Source: an uncultured bacterium (GTDB lineage: Bacteria > Myxococcota_A > UBA796 > CAJQPC01). From it: 43,857 bases of DNA. Under the pieces are notes generated by a model that ran no database searches, was not told the origin of the DNA, and worked only from the letters and a program-made list of their open reading frames with translations. The stretch lies in the NCBI GenBank assembly GCA_905480105.1, contig CAJQPC010000142.1:1-43857 (forward strand), written 5' to 3'. Positions 26,601-35,887 of this stretch are shown here, piece after piece (the stretch's first letter is position 1; every line of letters starts with the position of its first letter). The translations under genes were made by a program, and so were the position numbers.

Positions 26601-29600
26601 ATGCGCCACCGCCCCCTGATCCTCCTCGCCGGACTCGTCGCTTTAGTCGGCTGCAACAAAGACGACGCAAACGTCGATGACACAGCTGGCGGGGACGACA
26701 CCGGAAGCATTTCCTACGACATTGGCTGCGTGATGATCGATGGTGGTCGTGCCGATGGCTACGCCAGCCTCTCCGATGCACTCCTGGTTGCTGAGGAAGG
26801 CGCCACGATTCAAATAGGGGGATGTGATGGCCTGGATCAGGCCGTTGAGATCACCCAGTCCGTCAGCATCGTCGGGCCTGGCTCAGCAGGCTTTCTCTGG
26901 ACTGCTCCGGTGAACGAAGCAGCGGTCACAATTACCGGAGCCAGCGATGTGAGTCTGTCCGGTTTTGGCCTGACCAGTACGCGGAACGGCATGGAGATCA
27001 ACTCGGCTTCGAACGTGAGCATCGACGATGTGGACTTTCAGGAGATCGCCAGCACCGCCGTCAAGTCCACCAACTCCACCGGGGTGGCCGTCTCCAACAG
27101 CAACTTCACGGCCCCCGGCTTCGGCGCAATGGAAGTAAGCGGCGGCTCCGCAAGCCTGAGTGACTCCACTTCAGAGGCAGCCAATGGCTTCGTGATCCAC
27201 GCAATCGACGGCGCATCCGCGACCGCAAGCCGGAACATCGTCAATGACACGACCTACACCGAGTTGAACAGCGACGGTGGCATTGACGACGGCTTTGCCT
27301 TCTGGGCCGAGAACGGTTCGATCACCACCGAAGACAACACGATGTCCAACAACATCGTGGCGGTGTTTGTGAACCAAGGCGACACCACAATGACCGGTGA
27401 CCAGATCACGGGTGGCATCTACGGCGTCTACGGCGTCTTCGGCACCGCAGATATCCAGGGCATCAGTGTCCAGGATGCCGTGACGGTCGGCGCGATCCTG
27501 GTGGCTCAGAGCGAGAACATTCGAGTGGTGGACAGCGTCTTCGAGACGGACCCTGAGACCAGTTTTAGCAGCTACGCCGATCCCGCGGCTTGGACCGGCG
27601 GAGGGCTCACCATCCAGACCGACGGCGAGGTCACCCTTGAAAACGTAGACATCAGCGGATGGAACACCCTGGGACTGAGCATCGCTGGCCGCGACGCCAC
27701 CGTGTTGGCTGACTTGACCGATGTTGTGGTGTCCGACTGCGGACGCTTCGGCATCGCCATGAGTGACGGCGACTTTAGTCTCTTGGACAGCTGGGTCGAA
27801 GACCTACGCTTGGCTGACGACCCTTCACTCGTCAATCAGGGCGGGTCCCTGTCCGTGGGCTACGGCGTCTCAGTGGCCTCGGCGACGGTGAGCTGGACCG
27901 GCGGTGGAATTCTCAACACGGCCGTGACCGCTGCGACGATCCAGAACAGTGAATGGATCATGGACGGCGCCACGGTCGGAAACGCTGGCCTGGAAGGAAA
28001 CGGCATTGGCCTGGGCCTGTGGGGCCTGTCCTCGACCTTGGACCTAAAAAACAGCACATTCACTAAGAGCCCAAACTACGGCGGCATCGCCAACTACTTC
28101 GGCGAACTGACTGCAGACAACCTCACGTTCGTTGACAACGATTGGGCCTATGCGCGCCCCACCACCTGGTACATCAACGGGGGCTCGGGAGCCGTAGGAG
28201 CCGTAGACAGCACCACCTTCAGCAGCACCACCAACTTGGCGGAGGCTGGGATCAAGGTTGGTGACCAGCTCTACATCTACAACACCGGCGAGTACCTGAG
28301 AGTGGCCAGCATCACCTCGGACACAGAGGTTGAGCTGGAGAGCTTTCCCACCGGCGACCCGAGCGGTTCGAGCTTCGCCATCTACCGCGATGCCGTCGCC
28401 TACAGCTCCTGGTACTCCGTGGACATCGTGTCCAACGGCGCCATCTCCACCGAGATCACAAACAGCAGCTTCACCACTGGCGCAGACGGCATCCAAGTGA
28501 TCGGCGGCGACTCTGACGTAACGGTCGAGAACGTCACCTTCACCGACTACATCGACACGGCCATCTACATCTACCGGGCCGCCGATGACCCCACCTATGG
28601 GGACCTGGACTTGTTGGACGTGACAATGAACAACGTCGGCTACTCCGGCGTGCGCTGCTACAACTCGGCCATGGACATCGAGAACTTGACCATGGTCGGC
28701 ACCATGGAGCGGGAGCTCGGCACTGTCTACGTGGATGCAGATGGCGTGGAACTCTACAACTCCAGCTACACCTCCAGCGGGGTCACGGCCTTCCTCAACA
28801 CCGGTTGCGATCTGGCGGTGGATGGGATGAGCATCACCGACTCCAGCTACCACAGCTTTTACTCCACCGGAGGCAGCCTGGAGCTCTCCGACTTCGCTGT
28901 CAGCGGCGGCTCGGAGCTCGGACCTGTCTCACAGGCGGCGGTAGAGATTCGCTGGGGAGATGAGTCTCCTGTTCTCCTGGCAAGCGACGTTGAGATCACC
29001 AATACCGGCAGCGACAGCATGCGTGTGATCGGCAACGGCCAGACCGGGTCCGTGGCCCTTACCAACATGAGCATCGAAGACTCGGCCGCCAGCGGTCTGC
29101 ACTTGGTGGGCATGGGGCAAGCGCTTGTCACCGGGCTGAGCGTCACCGGGAGTACGACGCAGGGCCTGAAGATCGGCGGAGACATCGTCTTGGACGGAGC
29201 GGTGCTCTCTGACAACGCCGGCTACGGCCTGTGGGCTGGTCAAGACCAAGATGGTGATGGGCAGACCATCGCAGACGGAGACTGCAACGACTTCGATGCG
29301 GACCACTACCTCGGCGCCTACGAATCCGACTATTCCTACGAGGATTTCAACTGCAACGGTCTGAGCGGCAACGGCTCTTGGACCACCTCCGACTTGGATG
29401 GTGACGGCTACGGCATCAGCGACGGAGACTGCGACGAGTACAACGCCTCCCGCAATCCGGGCGGAAGCGACTCTCCGGGCATCGATGGAGACTGCGACGG
29501 CGTGGCCGGGGCCCTGACCGGCGAGGTGAACCTCGTCAACAGCACCCTGACCGGCAACACTCTTGGGGGCTTGTACCTCTCCGGCCATGACGGTGATGTG

Positions 29601-29741
29601 AGCGGCAACACCCTGACGGGGAACCTGGGCTACGGCATGACTTGTGAGAGTGACGTGAGCTTCGACACCTGCAGCAGCAACGATGTCTCCGGCAACACAC
29701 TCGGAGCGCTGAGCGGCTGTGACGCCTGCATCGAGGGCTAA
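26601..29741 (+). CDS. Giant lipoprotein with parallel beta-helix and MopE-like metal-binding repeats
   Basis: 1046 residues. Lipoprotein signal 'MRHRPLILLAGLVALVGC' with Cys18, then an Asp-rich linker. Residues about 50-880 are a long run of short strands with Asn/Ser/Thr turns ('NSSFTTGADGIQVIGG', 'LKNSTFTKSPNYGGIANYFG'), the pattern of right-handed parallel beta-helix (NosD/pectate-lyase C-like) repeats. Residues 882-967 hold two Asp-rich metal-binding motifs, and a final beta-helix rung block ends at the C-terminus with four Cys. It should be anchored outside the inner membrane and probably on the cell surface. Role may be adhesion or polysaccharide binding; no catalytic residues could be assigned. 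Start ATG is 26601; a TTG two codons earlier is less likely. Confidence 0.82.
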   Translation: MRHRPLILLAGLVALVGCNKDDANVDDTAGGDDTGSISYDIGCVMIDGGRADGYASLSDALLVAEEGATIQIGGCDGLDQAVEITQSVSIVGPGSAGFLWTAPVNEAAVTITGASDVSLSGFGLTSTRNGMEINSASNVSIDDVDFQEIASTAVKSTNSTGVAVSNSNFTAPGFGAMEVSGGSASLSDSTSEAANGFVIHAIDGASATASRNIVNDTTYTELNSDGGIDDGFAFWAENGSITTEDNTMSNNIVAVFVNQGDTTMTGDQITGGIYGVYGVFGTADIQGISVQDAVTVGAILVAQSENIRVVDSVFETDPETSFSSYADPAAWTGGGLTIQTDGEVTLENVDISGWNTLGLSIAGRDATVLADLTDVVVSDCGRFGIAMSDGDFSLLDSWVEDLRLADDPSLVNQGGSLSVGYGVSVASATVSWTGGGILNTAVTAATIQNSEWIMDGATVGNAGLEGNGIGLGLWGLSSTLDLKNSTFTKSPNYGGIANYFGELTADNLTFVDNDWAYARPTTWYINGGSGAVGAVDSTTFSSTTNLAEAGIKVGDQLYIYNTGEYLRVASITSDTEVELESFPTGDPSGSSFAIYRDAVAYSSWYSVDIVSNGAISTEITNSSFTTGADGIQVIGGDSDVTVENVTFTDYIDTAIYIYRAADDPTYGDLDLLDVTMNNVGYSGVRCYNSAMDIENLTMVGTMERELGTVYVDADGVELYNSSYTSSGVTAFLNTGCDLAVDGMSITDSSYHSFYSTGGSLELSDFAVSGGSELGPVSQAAVEIRWGDESPVLLASDVEITNTGSDSMRVIGNGQTGSVALTNMSIEDSAASGLHLVGMGQALVTGLSVTGSTTQGLKIGGDIVLDGAVLSDNAGYGLWAGQDQDGDGQTIADGDCNDFDADHYLGAYESDYSYEDFNCNGLSGNGSWTTSDLDGDGYGISDGDCDEYNASRNPGGSDSPGIDGDCDGVAGALTGEVNLVNSTLTGNTLGGLYLSGHDGDVSGNTLTGNLGYGMTCESDVSFDTCSSNDVSGNTLGALSGCDACIEG
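29244..29501 (+). repeat. Two MopE-like aspartate-rich metal-binding repeats
   Basis: Two copies of a D-x-DGDG...DGDC(N/D)-(D/E) unit: 'DQDGDGQTIADGDCNDFD' from residue 882 and 'DLDGDGYGISDGDCDEYN' from residue 931, each ending in an NCNG or GDCDG box. The unit is known from MopE-related and myxobacterial surface proteins and probably binds Ca2+ or another divalent ion. Confidence 0.75.
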
Positions 29742-30757
29742 GGGCTGCCTTCCCAGATCAGCTGATCGCCTCGCTTGATGGCGAGCCTGTTCCCCTCTGG
29801 AAGTCGGCCCAACTTGCCCACTGCCTGCAGGACGCTGTCGTCCCGCAGCTCCAGGATGATCTGCTCTTCCGCAGCCCACTCCACCCGGTCTCCAGCCACA
29901 TAGGAGACCAGGACCCAGTCCTCTTCCATCCTCTTGGCGCCAGGCAGGGCTTGGAGAAGCTCGGAGGGCAGCAGCATTGGGCCAGTCCACGGCTCACTTG
30001 GTGGGACATGGCCCTGCGGGGCGAGCAGGGCGACACTCTGAGCAGCCAGCTCCCCCGTCAGCCCACTGGCCGAGACCACAAAGGGGCCCACTTCTGCAGT
30101 TCCAGCTCCTCGGACCTCTAAGCGCAGCCGCAACCGACGTTGGTCCGGCATTTCACTCGAGCGCTCCTCAATCCACGCCACAGGCCGCAACAAAGGAGAC
30201 AAGGGACCTGAAGCACGGAGTGTCAGTCCCTGATCTGCACCCTGGGCAACGCCGATGACAGCCTCGATCTCAGCTCCCAGAAAGGCGGGCTGACCCGGCA
30301 CTTTCAGGCTCAGGCCCAGGCGGGGCAGAGGAATCCAGTCGGCATTGGCCGGATCGGCCCGAAGAATCATCAAATCCGGGTCCTGAGCAACGATCAGCCG
30401 GTCGAGTTCTGGGGAACGCAGCGCTTGCTGCAGGTCCTGACTTGCTCCGTCCAAGTCCCCTGCTCGAGCCCGGTAGCAAGCGCGGTTGTACCAAGCCTCT
30501 ACCAGGCCCGGACGCAGCGCCACTGCTTGGTCGAGCAACGCGATGGCCCCGGTCAGATCCCCGGCCTCGGCCAATGCTTTGGCTTGCCAGATCAGGAGCT
30601 CTGCGCTTTGAGGATCCAGGAGACGTGCCTGAGCAAAGTCCTCCGCCGCTTGCATCGACTGGCCCGCCTCCAGCTCTGAGAGACCCTGGGCGTAGAGTTC
30701 CAATGCACGCTTTACGGGTACCTCGGGTTGCGAACAGGCCAGCAACCAAAAGATCAC
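29738..30757 (-). CDS. TPR-repeat lipoprotein of unknown function
   Basis: 339 residues from GTG 30757, which overlaps the pgeF stop by 3 bases (GTGA). This start gives a minimal lipoprotein signal 'MIFWLLAC' with the Cys at position 8. About three TPR units follow (residues 17-115; 'AAEDFAQARLLDPQSAELLIWQAKALAEAGD', split across two helices, and 'AWYNRACYRARAGDLDGA'). The C-terminal 200 residues are beta-rich with no recognised family. It meets the beta-helix gene tail to tail with a 4-base overlap. The upstream extension of the frame lies inside pgeF and is rejected. TPRs suggest protein-protein contacts in the envelope. Confidence 0.75.
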   Translation of the reverse strand: MIFWLLACSQPEVPVKRALELYAQGLSELEAGQSMQAAEDFAQARLLDPQSAELLIWQAKALAEAGDLTGAIALLDQAVALRPGLVEAWYNRACYRARAGDLDGASQDLQQALRSPELDRLIVAQDPDLMILRADPANADWIPLPRLGLSLKVPGQPAFLGAEIEAVIGVAQGADQGLTLRASGPLSPLLRPVAWIEERSSEMPDQRRLRLRLEVRGAGTAEVGPFVVSASGLTGELAAQSVALLAPQGHVPPSEPWTGPMLLPSELLQALPGAKRMEEDWVLVSYVAGDRVEWAAEEQIILELRDDSVLQAVGKLGRLPEGNRLAIKRGDQLIWEGSP

Positions 30758-31494
30758 GGCAACATCCCCACAAACGAGGCCATTCTGCCTGTCGCCACAC
30801 CATCCCGCCGATGAGAAAAAAAGCGGGACTCTCGGAAGGTACAGCACCCCAAGACATCCACACGCTGTACACCGAAGCGGTGCAGGAGCAGCCGATTCGC
30901 CCGGGCTAAATCCACCCGAGTCCTGCCTGAAAGGCTTCTCTGAACGCAGACCTGGAGATCTAGCGTCTCCAACGCACCAACGACCTCCTTGCCGACTTCG
31001 TAAGCATCCGGACCGATGCAAGGCCCGATCGCAGCCCGCACCTCAGAAGGCGAGCACCCCGTCTGGGCACACAAGCTCTCTACAGCCGGTCCGACGATGG
31101 GAGCGACCGTGCCACGCCATCCGGCATGTACCGCGGCGACACCTCCTGGAGCCGCCAAGAGAATGGGCACACAGTCAGCGGTCCGAACCGCGAGCCACAC
31201 CCCCGGTGTGGTGGTAACGAGGGCATCGCCTTGGGCCACGGTTCGCAGGGGACCCTGTCCTCTATCCACCACGACTACGCCGTCGCCGTGCACCTGGTCA
31301 CAGATCGCTAAGCCATCTACTGGATGGGGGGCCAAAAAACGCGCCCAGTTCTCACGGACCTGATCCGGCGTTCCTGCGCCACGTAGTGCAAGTGAAAGAC
31401 TGTCTTGTGGCTCGGGGCTCACACCCCCTTCTCGTGTGGAGAAGGCGTGAGCCAAGCCGGGAAGCTCGGAGAGAAGCGGACTGTGTAAGCGCAT
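30754..31494 (-). CDS. pgeF: Peptidoglycan editing factor / multicopper polyphenol oxidase-like protein
   Basis: 246 residues. The DUF152/YfiH fold is shown by 'AFSTREGGVSP', the metal-site residues in 'CDQVHGDGV', 'TADCVPILLA' and 'AVHAGWRGTV', and 'AIGPCIGPDAYEVG'. In E. coli the protein removes wrongly incorporated L-Ser-containing muropeptide precursors; in others a laccase or purine nucleoside activity has been reported. Start ATG 31494. It is coupled to the TPR lipoprotein downstream by an overlapping stop/start. Confidence 0.94.
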   Translation of the reverse strand: MRLHSPLLSELPGLAHAFSTREGGVSPEPQDSLSLALRGAGTPDQVRENWARFLAPHPVDGLAICDQVHGDGVVVVDRGQGPLRTVAQGDALVTTTPGVWLAVRTADCVPILLAAPGGVAAVHAGWRGTVAPIVGPAVESLCAQTGCSPSEVRAAIGPCIGPDAYEVGKEVVGALETLDLQVCVQRSLSGRTRVDLARANRLLLHRFGVQRVDVLGCCTFRESRFFSHRRDGVATGRMASFVGMLP

Positions 31495-31566
31495 GGGGTG
31501 TTCTCGCTCTGATTGACACCTTGGGGCCAGGGCTTCTAACCTCTGAACATTCTAGGAGGGTACCGC

Positions 31567-33054
31567 ATGGGCCCGATGTTGTTGGTCATGGGATGTACCG
31601 GGGGGGCAAACTACTCCCTCAACCTCATCCCCATCATTCCGGATAACCAGAGCCCCTTCTCGGGGGCCGACCGCATCGACTTGGTCTTCGAACCCGAGGA
31701 AGGCGATGAGCTGGTTTATACGCTGGACGAAACCAGCGGCAGCCCCAGACTTGAACAGCTACCGGCGCTCAGCCGTACAAGCATCTCTGTGCGCGCCTAC
31801 GACCGGGAAGAGCTGGTCGCCTTTGGTCGGTCTCGGCCATTCACCATGGCCCAAGGAGAGAACGAGCAACAGGTACTCGTCGCGGAGACGGACAGTTTGA
31901 GCTGGTTCTCCAAGATGGAGACCAACCTGGGGGGCAGCGCAGTCGCCGCTTACAACGGCAGCTTCTACATCTTCGGAGGCGAGACCGATGTTCTGGACAT
32001 CTTCAGCGATGTCGACGGTGTGGGCGTGAACACAATTTGGCGCCTCGATGTTGCCCCAGCGGGTCCCCTTATGGCCCAGACCATGGAGATCACACTTCCG
32101 ACGCACGCCAAAGGAAGCGACACTTGGGCTGGGGCCACTGCTACCAACATCGGGGACGGCCAGTTCCTGATCGCGGGCGGCTCGCCCTGGATGGCAGCCG
32201 TTGGCGACGAGGTGCTCTACGAAGCCTTCATCTTCAACGCGATCGAGGAGACCGTAGGCCCTCTCTTCGAGCTCGTGATCGGGCGCACGGTACACCAAGC
32301 CGTGTCGTTCACCAACGGTGACGTGGCCTTGATCGGCGGTCTGCTCCAAGGCGGCAACGGCGCAACATCGGTGGAGCTTTATCGACCGGAGTCGGGCCTG
32401 CTTGAGACCGGTGAGCAGCACAGCGCCACCATGCCGGCTGCGGCCTCACTGGCCGCAGGAGAGATTCTCATTTGCGGCGGCTACACCGGCAGCGGCGGCA
32501 ACGCCAGCCCCAGCAGCATCTGCGAGATTCTCACGATCAACGGAAAGATTTTGCCTGCTGCTTCTCTCCCGGCAGCCCGAGATGGGCTCACCCTAAGCTC
32601 CATGGGAGAAGGCCGTGTTCTTGCGACTGGAGGGGCGGATGCTGACTATGGTGCCCATTCAAACGCATGGCTCTACGACCAGCTCTCCGACACCTGGATC
32701 TCTGTGGGTAGCTTGAACGTTCCACGGGCACTGCATCGCGCCGTGGCGCTACCCAACGGCTCAGTCCTGATCGTGGGTGGCGCCACGGCAGCCGAACGCG
32801 GCGTGGCGGCATGGGAGGGCGGACCGATAGGGCAGACCATCTCCTGCGTAGAACTCTACGACCCGGACAGCCAAGAGTTCCAGGCCTTGAAGGACTGCAC
32901 GGTCGACGATGACGCTGTCGGTCTGCCCGAACGAAGCCTGTGGCCGAGCGTTGGCTTGGACCCCGAACACGGTGTGCTCGTGGTCGGAGGCTTTGACGCG
33001 GTCGGCAACCTGCCTGCTGTCTCAGGGGTCAGCTTCTTTCCAGCGGCGCCCTAA
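31567..33054 (+). CDS. Kelch-repeat (beta-propeller) lipoprotein
   Basis: 495 residues. Very short lipoprotein signal 'MGPMLLVMGC' (Cys10). A small N-terminal beta domain of about 100 residues precedes five or six kelch-type blades, each with a double Gly in 'FYIFGGET', 'FLIAGGSP', 'VALIGGLL', 'EILICGGYT', 'VLATGGAD', 'VLIVGGAT' and 'VLVVGGFD'. Envelope-anchored propeller, possibly for protein or sugar binding; no enzyme motif is seen. GGAGGG lies 6 bases before the ATG, which supports the start. It is divergent from pgeF. Confidence 0.85.
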   Translation: MGPMLLVMGCTGGANYSLNLIPIIPDNQSPFSGADRIDLVFEPEEGDELVYTLDETSGSPRLEQLPALSRTSISVRAYDREELVAFGRSRPFTMAQGENEQQVLVAETDSLSWFSKMETNLGGSAVAAYNGSFYIFGGETDVLDIFSDVDGVGVNTIWRLDVAPAGPLMAQTMEITLPTHAKGSDTWAGATATNIGDGQFLIAGGSPWMAAVGDEVLYEAFIFNAIEETVGPLFELVIGRTVHQAVSFTNGDVALIGGLLQGGNGATSVELYRPESGLLETGEQHSATMPAAASLAAGEILICGGYTGSGGNASPSSICEILTINGKILPAASLPAARDGLTLSSMGEGRVLATGGADADYGAHSNAWLYDQLSDTWISVGSLNVPRALHRAVALPNGSVLIVGGATAAERGVAAWEGGPIGQTISCVELYDPDSQEFQALKDCTVDDDAVGLPERSLWPSVGLDPEHGVLVVGGFDAVGNLPAVSGVSFFPAAP

Positions 33055-33064
33055 CAGCGCCCCT

Positions 33065-33736
33065 TCAAGGGTAGACCACCGGAACGACTACCTTGAAGGT
33101 AAAGGCCTCGTGGCTGCAGTCGGAGTCGTCGTTGTCACCCATAGAGATGAACCCAAACTCGTAGCGGTTCTGCTCCAAGCCCAAGAAACCCAGTTCCTGG
33201 ACCAGGTCGCCGCTGAAGCTCAGACGAATGGGCCCGGGCTCCTCGGTCTTGGGAACCTCGCACTCGGACTCCTCGCCAAGGCAATAGCTCTCCGTGCTGG
33301 TCGGCATAGACTGCCCATAGATGCCATCCCAGTCGTAGAGGTACCAGCCCGTTTCCTCCTGATCCAGCTTCTCAACCATCTCACTCGAACTACTGGCCAG
33401 GATCACGTCATTGAAAGTGAGCAAGAAGTGGTCGTCGTAGACGATCTCTTGTTCAAAGTCAGGATTCAGTCCTGAAAAGTCGAAGTCCAAGTCGCAGGCA
33501 ACCCCACCCTCGGGAAAGTCCATGGCCTCCACGTCCTCTCGGCGTGCGCTGAGTAACCCCTGGGTTCGCTCCCCGTTTCCATCTTCACCCCACTCACAAC
33601 CATCGTTGGCGGCCAGGAACGTGATGTTGATGATTTCTTCTTCCTGGTCCAGGGCCTCGCAGGCTGTGGCCAGGTCCTCGGAAGAGTTGATGTCGATCTT
33701 TCCACTGCACGAGGTCAGGGCGAACAATAAAATCAT
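33065..33736 (-). CDS. Acidic lipoprotein of unknown function
   Basis: 223 residues. Signal 'MILLFALTSC' ends in a lipobox Cys10. The mature protein is very acidic (many Asp/Glu, for example 'DFDFSGLNPDFEQEIVYDDH') with six or so Cys residues and mostly beta structure by appearance. No family recognised. GGGAGG lies 4 bases upstream of the ATG, so the start is secure. It is convergent with the kelch lipoprotein and lies upstream of the HAD gene by 57 bases on the opposite side of their shared strand direction (the HAD gene is upstream in transcription). Confidence 0.72.
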   Translation of the reverse strand: MILLFALTSCSGKIDINSSEDLATACEALDQEEEIINITFLAANDGCEWGEDGNGERTQGLLSARREDVEAMDFPEGGVACDLDFDFSGLNPDFEQEIVYDDHFLLTFNDVILASSSSEMVEKLDQEETGWYLYDWDGIYGQSMPTSTESYCLGEESECEVPKTEEPGPIRLSFSGDLVQELGFLGLEQNRYEFGFISMGDNDDSDCSHEAFTFKVVVPVVYP

Positions 33737-33793
33737 GGGGCCTCCCGAAGGAGATCTTGTACCAAATCCCCGTGCGTGACTGTCATCGTTTCG

Positions 33794-34471
33794 TCAGGAG
33801 TTACTTGACAAACCAAGCAGATCATCAGACCCAGCAACCAGGTCCTCCAACAACAGATCTGGCGAGCTCTTCTCAAGCTCCTCCCTGCTGCTCCAACCGG
33901 TGCACACCGCTACCGCGAGCGCATTTCCAGCCCTGGCGCACTCTACATCCAGAGGGGTGTCCCCAATGACTACCGTGCGGTCAAAAACAAGCCCGGCTGC
34001 ACGCGCCTGCGCTTCCGCGATCGGAACCAGGAGGTTTCTATCCGCCGCATCCCCTCCAAAGGCTCCCAGGAGACGTTCTTCGCGCTCAAAGGCTCGGGCC
34101 AGCGCCACAGCCTCCAGCTTGACCCGGGCACCCGCACGCCAGTTTCCAGTCAACAACGCATTGTGGCCAACCATCGCTGTGCGCTGCAAGATGGCCTGGA
34201 TGCCTGGGCAAAGTACCGGAGTCCTCTTCCTTAGCCGCCCACTGAGCAGTGGCAGGTAGGCCCCTCGAAGCCGCTCTTGCTGGGGGGGTAAACCCGCCGC
34301 GGTGAACGCTCGGCCTGTGATTCCGGAGTCGGTCGCCCCAGCAAACGACAACCCAGCAAAGGCATCCGACACGCCGAAGCACTGTTCAAAGGCTTGGCCC
34401 ATGCTTGCCCGGCCGGCACCCTCCGTGGACAAGATGGTGCCGTCGATGTCATAGAGCCAGAGCACAGTCAT
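33794..34471 (-). CDS. HAD-superfamily hydrolase (phosphoglycolate phosphatase-like)
   Basis: 225 residues. Motif I is 'YDIDGTIL' (Asp8, Asp10), motif II 'LLTGNW', motif IV 'VVIGDTPLDVECARAG'. A helical cap lies between motifs I and II, typical of the phosphoglycolate phosphatase / beta-phosphoglucomutase subgroup. The substrate is a small phosphorylated metabolite, not identifiable by eye. The ATG overlaps the nadD stop by 4 bases. The longer frame upstream is within nadD and is rejected. Confidence 0.9.
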   Translation of the reverse strand: MTVLWLYDIDGTILSTEGAGRASMGQAFEQCFGVSDAFAGLSFAGATDSGITGRAFTAAGLPPQQERLRGAYLPLLSGRLRKRTPVLCPGIQAILQRTAMVGHNALLTGNWRAGARVKLEAVALARAFEREERLLGAFGGDAADRNLLVPIAEAQARAAGLVFDRTVVIGDTPLDVECARAGNALAVAVCTGWSSREELEKSSPDLLLEDLVAGSDDLLGLSSNS

Positions 34472-34998
34472 TGGGTCTCCAAAAGGGCCAGAACGGATGC
34501 AGGAACCAAGTGTGCCACGCTCAGGCCTTGGGCCAAGCGATCCCGCACTTCGCTGGACGAAACCCCGGGAAAGGTGGGTGCGTCGGGCACCTCGGGATAG
34601 CCCGCGCGGCCCACCACGATGGGTGCATAGGCGGCTTCGATGTCCGCCCACCTATGCCACAGATGCCGTTGAACCAAGTTGTCAGCGCCAATCACCAAGC
34701 GGAAGCTGTGCTCCGGGTGACGGGCCCCCAAGGCCTGCAAGGTATCGAAAGTGTAGCTCGGCTTGGGCAAGCTGGCCTCGATAGAGCAGACCTCTGCCCA
34801 TGGTCCCAAGGTGTCCACGAATGCCCCCAGCCAGCGCACGCGTTGCTCGAAGGGAGTGAGCTTCTTCGCAAAAGCATGCGCTGCTGTGGGCACCAACCAG
34901 ACTTGATCCACGCTATCCGTCCACCGCAGCCAAGAGGCCACCATGGCGTGCCCCACATGTGGGGGGTTGAAGCTGCCGCCGTACACCGCTATCCGCAT
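34468..34998 (-). CDS. nadD: Nicotinate-nucleotide adenylyltransferase
   Basis: 176 residues, slightly short for the family (190-220). Makes deamido-NAD from nicotinate mononucleotide and ATP. The dinucleotide-binding start 'MRIAVYGGSFNPPHVGH' carries the GxFxPxHxGH signature, and the SSxxxR motif is 'VSSSEVRDRL' near the C-terminus. It is divergent from murI with only 25 bases between the two starts, so its promoter must lie in murI. Confidence 0.95.
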   Translation of the reverse strand: MRIAVYGGSFNPPHVGHAMVASWLRWTDSVDQVWLVPTAAHAFAKKLTPFEQRVRWLGAFVDTLGPWAEVCSIEASLPKPSYTFDTLQALGARHPEHSFRLVIGADNLVQRHLWHRWADIEAAYAPIVVGRAGYPEVPDAPTFPGVSSSEVRDRLAQGLSVAHLVPASVLALLETQ

Positions 34999-35023
34999 GC
35001 TCTAACCCTAACCCGGAGGCCCC

Positions 35024-35887
35024 ATGTCGGCGTCAGACAAGCCCAAGCTGGCAGCAAAGAGTGCCGCTGAGCGGCCCATTGGAGTCTTTGACTCCGGCGT
35101 GGGTGGCTTGACGGTTCTCAGCGCCTTGCGTCAGCGCTTGCCAAGCGAGGCTCTTGTCTATTTAGGCGACACAGCACGCGTTCCCTACGGCACCCGGTCC
35201 CCCGAGACAGTCATAAACTACAGCCGCCGGGTGGCAAGCCGCCTGGTGCGCGAAGACATCAAGGCTTTAGTCATCGCTTGCAACACGGCCACCGCACATG
35301 CCCTGGAGGCACTCCAGGAGGCTGGCGCGCGCATCGGGCTGCCGGTGATCGGCGTCATCGAACCCGGAATTCGTGCTGCCCTGGCAGCTTCTCGCGGAGG
35401 CACCGTCGCCGTCTTGGGCACCGAAGGCACCATCCGAGCTGGCCGATACCAGCAAGCCCTTGCACGTGTCGGAACTCCTTCCTTGGGCCAAGCCTGCTCA
35501 CTTCTTGTCCCCCTTGCCGAGGAGGGCTGGACCAACGGAGAGGTCGCCAAGGCCGTCGCGGAACGGTACCTCGCGCCTCTTCAAGGCCAAGTCGACACCG
35601 CGATCCTTGGCTGTACCCACTTCCCCCTGCTCCGCGAGGTCATCCAAGCCGCCCTGCCAGGCGTGGTGCTCGTGGACTCCGCCGAGAGCACCGCCAAGGC
35701 CGTCGCAGATACCTTGGCCCAGCATGGCCTACTCCAGGCCCCGCGCGCCCCTGCGCCCACTCGTTTTCTGGTCACCGACAACCTCGAGCGCTTCGTCACA
35801 GTCGGCCATCGCTTCTTGGGGAATGCCCCTGACCCTGTGAACCTAGTAGACTTGCCGGACCCTGAGGGAGCCTTTGCAACGCTTTGA
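35024..35887 (+). CDS. murI: Glutamate racemase
   Basis: 287 residues. Supplies D-glutamate for peptidoglycan. The catalytic cysteines are Cys86 ('IACNTATA') and Cys197 ('LGCTHFPLL'), with Asp23 in 'IGVFDSGVGGLTVL' and His199. An N-terminal extension of about 17 residues precedes the family start. The ATG is supported by GGAGG 4 bases upstream. First gene of a five-gene run ending with the processing protease. Confidence 0.96.
   Translation: MSASDKPKLAAKSAAERPIGVFDSGVGGLTVLSALRQRLPSEALVYLGDTARVPYGTRSPETVINYSRRVASRLVREDIKALVIACNTATAHALEALQEAGARIGLPVIGVIEPGIRAALAASRGGTVAVLGTEGTIRAGRYQQALARVGTPSLGQACSLLVPLAEEGWTNGEVAKAVAERYLAPLQGQVDTAILGCTHFPLLREVIQAALPGVVLVDSAESTAKAVADTLAQHGLLQAPRAPAPTRFLVTDNLERFVTVGHRFLGNAPDPVNLVDLPDPEGAFATL

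Noticed and set aside
33062..33099. Inverted repeat CCTTCAAGG / CCTTGAAGG with a 20-base spacer at the 3' end of the acidic lipoprotein gene
   Set aside because: Overlaps coding sequence, the loop is long and no U-run follows; the terminator role cannot be supported although it lies between convergent genes.
34999..35023. CTCTAACCCTAACCC resembles a telomeric repeat
   Set aside because: Only two units, in the leader between divergent nadD and murI starts; chance match.
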